This document shows, piece after piece, positions 25,393-34,500 of a stretch of 64,000 nucleotides of DNA. Every line of letters starts with the position of its first letter. Within the stretch, counting starts at the first letter, position 1. Below the pieces are notes generated by a model. It saw only the letters and a program-made list of their open reading frames with translations, had not been told where the DNA came from and did no database searches. The stretch is from contig JAHCJI010000003.1 in assembly GCA_026126305.1 (NCBI GenBank), positions 1 through 64,000 of the forward strand, written 5' to 3'. Source of the DNA: Phycisphaeraceae bacterium (GTDB lineage Bacteria > Planctomycetota > Phycisphaerae > Phycisphaerales > UBA1924). A program made the translations under genes and the position numbers.

Positions 25393-26726
25393 GGCTGGTC
25401 GCTCCAGACTGGACGATCTGGCTCGATGGTGCGCACCAGCACGCGTTCGATACTGCGGCCTTCGACGTGCTCGACCTCGACCTCGAGCGGGCCGAACCGG
25501 GCCTTGTCACCGTTCGACGCCAGGCGTCCCAGGTGCGCCATGACTGCGCCGGCGATGGTGACCGCCTCGGCGGGCCATCGGAAATCATCATCTCGATGCT
25601 GGGCAAACAGCCTCGCCAGGTCGTCCACGGGGGTCCGCCCCGGGACACTCCAGCAGCCCAGGCCCACCATGAGGATGCCCTCCTCGTCATTTGGACCCTG
25701 TTCGTACGGCAGGCCCACCAGGGCACGCAGGATATCGGAGATCTCGAGCATCCCCGTGCTCTCACCATGCTCGTCGACGCATACGGCGGTGCGCGATTGA
25801 TGATCTCGAAGTTGCCCCAGCACGCGGTCGAGCCGGGCGTTTTCGGGCACGTAGATGGGTTGCTCGAAGATCAGCTTCTCGCTGGCCACCGAGGCCCGCG
25901 CATCGATGATGGTCTTGATGACCAGGCCCCGCTCGTCCATCACGGGCAGTCGAAATGTCCCGGCATGTTGGGCGGCGGCGGCTAAATGGTTGAGCGCGAT
26001 GTTTTCCGCCACGGGCACGAGATCCACGCGTGGGGTCATCGCCGTCCGCGCCCGCAGGGTGTTGAGGTTCACGACCCCCTCGAGCAGGGCTTGCTCGTGC
26101 TCGTCGATCGTGCCGCCGTCGGCACCCGCGCGAAGGAGGCTTCGTACGTCCGATGGTCGAGCCTGGATCTCGACGGGTGCCGGTGCGATCAGCCGAGCCA
26201 GCGGTGCCACGACGAGAGCATCGACGGCCATCAACAAAGCGCCAATGGCAGCGCTGATCGCTTGCAGCGGCCCGGCCGCCACGCGGGACCATTGCGTGCG
26301 ATAGGCGTCGGCGAGCAGTTTGGCCAGAATCTCGCCAAAAAGGATCAGGGCTATCAGTGGCACGAACGCGGCGATCAAGCGCAGCAACGGCGACTGGATT
26401 GTCTGGAGCAGCAAGGCCGCCGCAGCAAAATACAGGACATTGAAGATCATGTTCAACAGCAGGACGCAGATGAGCAACCGCCTGGGCTTGGAGAGCAGGC
26501 GGTCGAGGATCTCGGCACGGCCCGGAGCGTTCCGTCGAAGGGCCAGCCTTTCACCGTGTGTCAGCCCGAAGAGGGCCGTCTCGCTACCCGAGGCCGCCGC
26601 CGACCCGACGAGCAGGAAGGCCATGAAGGCGATGAGCGCCAACGCCAACCCACCACCATCGGCGACGGTGGTGGAGTGGACCAAGGCCTGGGCTTCGGGT
26701 GCTGGAATGGTCGCCATCAGGGGCAT
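25389..26726 (-). CDS. CNNM/CorC-type transporter, full-length paralogue
   Basis: The 445-residue protein has a DUF21 membrane domain with SAAASGSETALFGL and LILFGEILAKLLA. Two CBS domains follow (for example TAMTPRVDLVPVAENI through LEISDILRALVG), and then a C-terminal CorC_HlyC-like domain (about residues 365-440, IAGAVMAHLGRL ... EVEVEHVEGRSIERVLV). The family moves magnesium or cobalt or modulates CorA. The GEILAK segment has Ile-Leu-Ala where relatives have x-x-P. It is tightly coupled to the short paralogue downstream and begins 15 bp after hscB. ATG codons at 26726 and 26717 are both possible. Confidence 0.9.
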   Translation of the reverse strand: MPLMATIPAPEAQALVHSTTVADGGGLALALIAFMAFLLVGSAAASGSETALFGLTHGERLALRRNAPGRAEILDRLLSKPRRLLICVLLLNMIFNVLYFAAAALLLQTIQSPLLRLIAAFVPLIALILFGEILAKLLADAYRTQWSRVAAGPLQAISAAIGALLMAVDALVVAPLARLIAPAPVEIQARPSDVRSLLRAGADGGTIDEHEQALLEGVVNLNTLRARTAMTPRVDLVPVAENIALNHLAAAAQHAGTFRLPVMDERGLVIKTIIDARASVASEKLIFEQPIYVPENARLDRVLGQLRDHQSRTAVCVDEHGESTGMLEISDILRALVGLPYEQGPNDEEGILMVGLGCWSVPGRTPVDDLARLFAQHRDDDFRWPAEAVTIAGAVMAHLGRLASNGDKARFGPLEVEVEHVEGRSIERVLVRTIEPDRPVWSDQP

Positions 26727-26741
26727 TGGAGTGTTTTTCGA

Positions 26742-27251
26742 TCACGCATCGGGAGCGTGGGCGGGAACGCCGACCTGTTCGAGCATGCGCTCAACATACC
26801 GCCAGCGTTGCAGCACGCCGGCGGCCTGTCGAGCCACCTCCCTGGGCACGGTATCCTCGTGATCGGCCATCAGCGATGCAAAGGCCTCCGAAAGTGATCG
26901 GCGTTGCTCGTCGGCCCAAGATCTCCAGCGGGCGATTCTTGCGGCATCGCCGGTTTCGACGGCTTCCTGGGCTTGCTCGCGTACGTCGAGCACTTCGGCC
27001 AGGAAGTCCGGAGAGAGTGGTGGGGCTTGTGCACCCGGGGCCCGGATGTCCAGAAAGGCACGGGCGCGAGACTCGTCATCGAGCAAGATGCGGCGGGCTT
27101 CGTTCAGGGCGCTCGGATCGATCAACGAGCCCGAACCAGACAGGTCTGGGTGGGCCGAGACGATGCGTGCATAGAAAGCCTGTTCGATATCTGTGTGGGT
27201 GAGCGTATAGCGTACCGGGAGGCCCAAGACCTCGAAAGCGTTCGGCTGCAT
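26742..27251 (-). CDS. hscB: HscB-like J-domain co-chaperone
   Basis: The 169-residue protein starts with a J domain containing the H34-P35-D36 signature that stimulates an Hsp70. A C-terminal helical domain of about 80 residues rich in Glu, Arg and Ala matches the HscB layout. HscB hands iron-sulfur scaffold protein to HscA for cluster transfer. No isc or suf genes are adjacent, so the partner is inferred. The start at 27251 (MQPNAFEVLGLPVRY) is chosen because that is where family similarity begins. It heads an operon-like run with the CNNM pair and the thioredoxin. Confidence 0.85.
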   Translation of the reverse strand: MQPNAFEVLGLPVRYTLTHTDIEQAFYARIVSAHPDLSGSGSLIDPSALNEARRILLDDESRARAFLDIRAPGAQAPPLSPDFLAEVLDVREQAQEAVETGDAARIARWRSWADEQRRSLSEAFASLMADHEDTVPREVARQAAGVLQRWRYVERMLEQVGVPAHAPDA

Positions 27252-27387
27252 GGCGGGTCTACGGTAGGGCCAACGGGTTCTGAAGGTTGACCATGTGCCT
27301 GAGAACCCTGAGGATGGCCTCGCGACAGGCCTGTAACGCGTCCTATATAGGGCTTGGGCAGGTCGCGGAGATGCTAGGAGACCGCCG

Positions 27388-28092
27388 ATGGCAGCACAAC
27401 ACGTGGGGATCGTCGCGGTCAGTCCCGAAGGTGCTGCCCTGACCTTTCGCCAGTTCCACCGCCATGCGACGCAGATGACCTTGCCCGAAGATCGTCCATG
27501 CGTGACCATGCATGGGCAGCCCTTCGAGTACTACCTCCGCGCGTTGGCGGTGCAGGATTGGGAGACGGTGGGTTTCCTGTTGAGAAGGTCGGCCGAGCAC
27601 CTGGCGGCCGCTGGGGCACATTTTTGCCTCACACCAGACCACGTCGTGCAGCACGCTATCCAGTTGGCCGAAACTGGAAGCCCCATCCCCTGGCTCACCA
27701 TGGCGCAGTTGCTGGCCGACCAGGTTGGGGCCGATGGACGCCAGAGCGTTGGCATTCTGGGCACCAAGATGGTCACCTACGGGTCGGCGTATCAGACCCA
27801 CCTTGGCCTCAAGGGCGTCAAGGTGATGACCCCAAGCCCGGAGGAGGTGCAGGACGTTGACACCATCATTTTTCAGGAGTTGGTGCTAGGGGAAACCCAT
27901 GCATCCTCTCGGGATCGGCTGTTGGGCATCATCGGCCGCCTGGCTGAACGTGGTGCGGAGGCCGTCGTGATGGGCTCCAGCGAGGTTCCCTTGTTGATCA
28001 ACCGTTCGGGTTCACCCTTGCCTCTCTATGACCCTGGGGAAATCCAGGTGATGACGGCGGTTCGCATTGCGGGTAATCGTGTGCAGCATTGA
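27388..28092 (+). CDS. Asp/Glu racemase-family protein with altered active site
   Basis: The 234-residue product belongs to the aspartate/glutamate racemase superfamily. The first catalytic cysteine is present (Cys80 in AHFCLTPDH, where relatives have CNTxH). The second site reads MG-S197-S-E where the family has GCTE, so the second cysteine is serine. One-base-acid members of the superfamily still act on some substrates (for example as decarboxylases or isomerases), so two-base racemization should not be assumed. AGGAG lies 7 nt before the ATG. It is divergent from hscB. Confidence 0.85.
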   Translation: MAAQHVGIVAVSPEGAALTFRQFHRHATQMTLPEDRPCVTMHGQPFEYYLRALAVQDWETVGFLLRRSAEHLAAAGAHFCLTPDHVVQHAIQLAETGSPIPWLTMAQLLADQVGADGRQSVGILGTKMVTYGSAYQTHLGLKGVKVMTPSPEEVQDVDTIIFQELVLGETHASSRDRLLGIIGRLAERGAEAVVMGSSEVPLLINRSGSPLPLYDPGEIQVMTAVRIAGNRVQH

Positions 28093-28512
28093 TTGTACTA
28101 ACAATACCTTAATATCGACATACAGCATTTGAGAGAGCCAGTTTCTGCTGCCTCAATCCTGCAACAGAAACGAACCTTGGATCGAATGCATATACGGAAA
28201 GTGTGCTCGGTCGGGAAAATTGGCTGGACAAGGTGGGGTTCTCGCTGGTATCCTGAGACCGAGTACTGTGCGTGCAAGGCGGGAGCCGCTGACAGGCGGT
28301 ATCCTTCGACGACCGTTGGAAGGATCGGTCGAGCGAGGGCCCTGCATTCCGCCCCGCACCAAGCGTGCTGGTGAAGCCTTCACCAGCGGACCCCCGGGCC
28401 CCCGACCGCCTGCCCCCGGGCTGGGCGCCCAACCCGAACACCCGGCCATGGGTACCAAACCACGGCAGCAAGCCTGATCCCCCCTGTGCCAAACGAGTTC
28501 TGGAGCATGACC
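28093..28512 (+). ncRNA. Hairpin-rich 420-nt leader before the giant gene
   Basis: There is no credible gene in this stretch. From about 28200 to 28390 it contains consecutive potential stems on the plus strand. They are CTCGGTC...GACCGAG (28206-28263), CCGC...GCGG (28286-28299), ATCCTTC...GAAGGAT (28301-28325), which competes with CGACCG...CGGTCG (28310-28331), and a near-perfect palindrome with arms GCTGGTGAAG and CTTCACCAGC around one base (28367-28387). The run of stems plus one mutually exclusive pair looks like a structured leader RNA. It matches no riboswitch I know. The first ~100 nt are AT-richer and probably hold the promoter. Confidence 0.4.
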
Positions 28513-31500
28513 ATGAGTGGCCCACGTCCCGGATCGACCCGCCCGTCCAAGTCTCCCTTGGGTTTCGGCCGACTGCGTTCGCTGTACCGCTCGGCCGGTA
28601 AGGTGCCTGCGCTTTCCATGTGGGATCAGCCTGAACGATCCGTCGAAACGATGGAATCGCTCGAGGCTCGCATCCTGCTGGGCGGCGACCACCCGAGTTT
28701 TGAGTTGCCGCTGACCCCGACATCGGGCACCTTGATCGTGCTGGACGGCGTAACGGGAGAGGGCCAGGAGGACGGCATTATCGAGGGGTTGTCGGGTGCC
28801 TTGGCGGATGACCTCTTCCGCTTCGTCGCCCCCCAGGACGACTTCGTAACGGTGTGGGCAGACACGATCAACGTGGCGGGCGGTTCGGACCTGGACTCTC
28901 GCGTCGAGGTGTACAACATCGATGGCAACCTGGTGGCCCAGGGCTCCAGCCAGGGCCAGTTGACCCAGGGCTTCTTCCGCGACGGCTGGGCGGGCTTCGT
29001 GGCCGAGGCGGGCGAGACGTACTTCGTTCGAGTGCTCAGCGATGTGGACAATCAGGGGCAGGGCACGACCGGCGGGTACACCATTCGGGTGGATGCCATC
29101 TCGAACACCGATCTGGTGGTCGAGACGGATCCCGACGCCCTCCCGCCCGCACGTTTTGGTGCCGGGCAGATCTTGGGCAGCATCACCCTGGCCGGCGACG
29201 ACGTCGTGTACCGGGTGCAGGCCGGGAGCGACTCGGCGTTCAACTCGCTGGCGACGTTCTACGCCGCGCTCCAGAACATGCCGATGTCGGAGTTCGACAC
29301 GCGCATCGACATCTACGACGCACAGGGCCGCCTCATCAAGGGCGACAGCCTGACGGGCCGCCTCCAGACGGGTTTCTCAGTGGTGCAGTCGCAGGCCGAC
29401 GCGGAGTTCTTCGTGCGTGTCCGAGGCGACCGGTTCTCGCCATCGCTGGCAACGGCGACAGGCGCTTTCACGCTGAAGGCCGAGATGGTGGCCACGGTTA
29501 TCGAGATCGACCCGGTGATCCGTCGGGGCGAGATCTTCGACGGCATCGCCGACGCCTTCGACACAAGGATTTACCGCTTCACGACCCAGGGCAACGGTCT
29601 TTCGTTCGTGGGCGCCGTGGGCGCGGGCCTGGTGCCCCTGCCCCAGCCGGCCGTGCGTCTGTACAACAGCGACAGCACGCTGCGCGGGTTCAGCGATCTT
29701 TCCGGCATCGCCGACCTCCAGATCCAACTGCCCACCAACACCGAGTTCTACGTGGTGTTGGAAAGCTTTGACAGCCCGCCCGGCGGCACGTACAACATCT
29801 TCATCGAGACGAACCACACGTTCATTCCTACACAGGGCGTGGACGACCACGTGAACCGGCCCACGGGCAACGACAGCCGGGGCAATCCCCTGGAGTTCAG
29901 CCCCACCGAGGGCTTCACGAATCCCGAGCAGTTCGATTTCATCCGGCGTCAGTTCCAGCTGGCTACGCCGTTGCGTTTCAGCGATCCGTTCCTGTACACT
30001 CGTACGTTCGTCGATCCGACGGGTACGTTCGACCCAGTGGTCAACCCGATCTCGGACCGCAGCTTCGTGCAGCGGGCCACGGGCGAGGGTCGCATCCACA
30101 CCACGGGCGACACCGATCTGTTCCAGTTTGTGCTGCCGGTGGACATGCTGGGCAATTACGAGGGGAACGACGACGATCTGGGCGACGCGCTCTACGCGGG
30201 CGGCATCGGCTCATTCATCGTCAAGGGCATCAACAACGAGACCGGCGGCCCGGTCATCCGCGACTTCCTGGGCATCTGGGACGCGCAGGACTGGTGGCCC
30301 GTGCGGGCCGGCGTTGACGCGGCCGTCTATGCGCTGGAAACCTGGGAGTTTGCCCCGGATCTCGAGTTTGGTGGTACGGCCCTGATCATCGGCGGCGAGT
30401 TCCAGTTCGCCGACTTCCAGGCCGCACCCTTCGTCGCCGCGTACGCGTTCGACCCGCTCGCAGGCGAGTATGTGCTGACGCCCTTGCCGTTCGACCCGGG
30501 CGGAACGGTCCGTTCGCTGAAGGTCTGGGACCCGCTGGAAGACAACGAGCTTCCCGCGCAGTTGTTCATCGGCGGCGATTTCGGGCTGGGCACCTATGGC
30601 ATCCCGGCTGGTGGTGGCATCGCCGATGGCGCGTATGCCCAGCTGTTTGGCCCGGGTGGCGGTGCCGTGTTCGCGATCGAAGCAATCGATTACGAAGATC
30701 CGGAGATGGGAGACGAGAACTTCCCGGCGCTCTATTTTGCGGGTGACGGTGGAACGATCCGTTCGATCTTCGTTGACCCTGACATAGGGCCCTTCTTCCA
30801 GAACGGGACTCCGATCGTTGTCGGCGGTGCGGGCATCGTCCACGCCTTGAAGACGTACATGGTGCTGGATCCCTTTGGCGGCACCGACGAGATGGTGCCC
30901 GCATTGGCCATCGGCGGCCAGTTCAACGCCATCGGCGGTACGCCCGCCAGCAACCTGGCGATCCGGGCCTTCGACCCAACAGCCGCCGTCGGCGCTGGTG
31001 CCTTCGTGCTCGACACCGCTGGTGGCGGCACCAACGGTCCGGTTCTTGCGCTCGAGACGTGGGACCCCGACGACGCAGGCGATGACTTCGTCGAGTTCCT
31101 CGTCGTGGGCGGCGACTTCACCCAGGCCGGTGGCGGGCCGATGAACTTCATCGGCGCGTTCCTCCTGGGTGGTGGCTGGGCTACGCTGGGATCGGCGTTG
31201 CCCGCGGGCGGTCCGGCCGGCTTCAACGCGCCGGTCCACAGCCTCAATGTGTTTGTCGACCAGGAATTCGGCGTCGGTGTTGCTCCGTTCGCGGTCAACC
31301 CGGTCATCTACGCCGGCGGCGACTTTACGTTGGCCGACGGCAGCCCGGTCAACCGCATGGCCGGTTTGACCTTCGACGAGTTCCTGGGCGTATGGACGTG
31401 GACCGGGCTGGGCCTGGGCTCGACCGATACCGTGCATGCGTTGAAGAACTTCAACGACGAGATCCCGGGCCAGTGGGATCGTGACGATCGCCCCGCTGCT

Positions 31501-34500
31501 CGACTGTCGCTGGTGGTCAATGGCGACTTCCTGCCGGGCGTGGATACGTTCGTTCGCATCTACGACTCGCAGTTCCGCTTGGTGTATTCCAACAACACGA
31601 TCTCGCCGCCCTTCCCCGATCCTTCGGGTGCCATCGACCGTTCGTTGCAGGGATCGGGCTTCAGCGCCGATGCCCTTGTGGTCGACATCGGCGATGGCCA
31701 GGAATCGCAGTTCTTCGCGGGCGAGGTGTACTACCTCGAGATCAGCTCGGTGGGCGGCAATGGGCGGTACGCCTTCAGCCTCATCACCGACGCGCTGCCC
31801 CCCGGCGACGGAGCCGACGGCACCTTCGACGACGTGATCGGCCAGATCAGCGAGCCCGGCGGTTCGACGCTGGTTCGTGCCGAGTTTGATCGCGCTCCCG
31901 AGATCGTGCTGAGCGCCACGGGCGCAGGCGACGGCCGCAACTGGCTGGCGTTGCCCGACGCGGCGTTCCAGGTGCGTCAGTTCGATATCACGCCCAGCGG
32001 CTTCCTGGTGACGCAGTACCAGGAACTGGGCATGATCGAACGCATTAACGACTATGACATCTACTTCTTCCGCGCGAGCGACAACGGAACGACGGAGATC
32101 CGCATCGCCACGCAGCAGATCCTCGACCAGTTCGTCGAGGACATTGTGGACCTGAACGTCTTCCCGCCCGCGCTCGATCGGCGCATCGTCGAGAAGATCA
32201 TCGACAGCCCGCTGGACGCGCGCATCCGCGTCTTCAACAACGACCTCCAGTTGGTCGCCGACAACACGTACAACGAGTCCTTCGCGGGCGTGCGCCGCAT
32301 GGAGCCATTTGGCTCGCTCGACCTGGACGGCGACACGCTGCACGGGCGCGGCGACACCGAGATCGCGGGCCGCGTGTTCAGCAACCTGGACCCGCGCGTG
32401 GCCTTCCAGGTGGAACGCGGCGAGGTGTATTTCGTCGTCGTCGAGAGCGGCCAACTCCAGAACTACCTGCGTGATCCCGACCTGGTCGACTGGCGGCACG
32501 CGCTGGGCGGTTATGAGTTGCTGATCAACAGCACGCCCAACCTCGAGTTTGCCGACGATCACGCGGACATCAACCCGCTGCTGATCGACTTCTTCAATCA
32601 GGATTCGCAGTTCCCCATCGATTCGCAAGGCCAGGGGCAGTTGCGTGGCGAGATCCGCACCCGCGCGGGCGGCGTCGAGGACAACGACGCGTTCGTCGCC
32701 TTTGCCGTGGGCACGGGCACGGTCCGCATCACGGTGACGGCCGACAACCCCGCGGAGTTCCGCCCGCGTGTGACGATCTTCAACCCCGATGGCTCGCAGC
32801 GCGTGGCGCCGGTGTCGGCGACGGTTTCCAGGCCCGCCGAGGTCGAGTTCTTCGCCAACAAGGGCGAGCGGTACATCATCCGCGTGGACGCCAACGTGGG
32901 CCAGCAGGGCGGGTACACCGTCCGTGTCAACGGCGCTCCGTCGGTGGACGATTTTGCCAACATCACCCAGCGCGTGGACGCGCACGAGATCGAGATCCTC
33001 GACTTCCTGGGTCGCGGTCAGGTCACCGGTACGATCAACTTCGCGGGCGACACCGACATCTTCAAGTTCACCACGCCCGGCTTCGATGAAGTCCAGATCG
33101 ACGTGGTCTCGAACAGCTTCGGGTTCGACCCATTGGTCCGCGTGTTCGAGCTCAGCGAGGATCCGTCGGGCAACACCATCTTCCTGCCCATCGCATTCAA
33201 CGACAACCGGGCTCCGGGCACCGTCGATGCCCGCGTGCGGTTCCCTGTTTCGGGCGCCGACCGGACGTCGAACCGGACCGGCAAGACCTACAACGAGTAC
33301 TACGTCGTGGTCGAGGGTGCCGACCAACAGGGCAGCCGTGGCGACTACACGCTGACCATCACCTCGACTCCCACCGACGACCACGCCGACGCGGGCCAGT
33401 GGGAGTTTGCGTCGCAATTGGTCGTGCAGCCCGCCACGGGCCAGGGCCAGCGCACGGGCGTGATCGAGGTGGGCAACGACAGCGACCTGTTCACCTTCAC
33501 CGCGCCCGCTGGCGGCGTGGCGCTGCTGTCGGCCATCAGCAACGAGTTCAGCACGCTGCGGCCGACGATCCTCGTGTTCGATTCCGAATTCAATCCGGTG
33601 ATCAACCTGACCACCGGCACGTCCGATCCGGTGGTCGGGCCCGATGCGCCATTCTCGGCGGCCAGTTATCGCTTCGATGTCGTTCGCGGCCGGCAGTACT
33701 TCGTGCTGGTGGCCAGCGACGGCACGGGCTCGGCAACCACCGCCACGGGCGCGTACACGCTCGAGGCCACCACGCCAACCGCAGACGATCACGCCAACGA
33801 GTCGGAGTTCAGCCTGGCCAGCGAGATCGTGCTGTCCAGCGAGACGGGGGCCGGTTCTCGATTCGGCACCATCGGCACGATCGCCGACACCGACCTGTTC
33901 TTCTTCGAGTCCATCGCCGACGGCAGGGTTGGGTCGGGCGCGGAACACACCATCCGCCTCGATTCGACCGGGCAGAGCATCACCCAGGTGCTTCGCATCT
34001 TCGACGCGGGGACCAACCTGCTGGCCACCATCGTGGACGGCGGCGCGGGCGACCTGTCCGGGCAGGCGGGCATCATCGAGACGACCATCACCACGACCGG
34101 TGCGCCGGGCGAACGCTTCTTCCTGCTGGTCAGCATCGATGATTCGAGCATGTTCCCCACGGGCGATTACTCGATCTCGGTCGAGGGCCCGATCCCCGAT
34201 GTGATCCCCCAACCGGGCGACGACCACGCCAACCGTGGGCAGTTCAGCCAGGCCACCGTGATCGATCTGGACCCCCGTACCGGCAATGCCCAGATCGTGG
34301 CCCGCATCGATCCATCGGCCGACAGCGATCTCTTCCGCATCAACCCGTTGGCCGCCGGCCGCGCATTCGTGCAGGTCATTACGCCCGCGGGCTCGTTGCT
34401 GGACGTGGACGTGACGGTCTTCGAGCAGTTGGGCGGTGGTGCCACTCCGGTGCAGATCGTCCGAGATACCAACGGTTTCCAGGGCGTCAACGCGGCGGCG

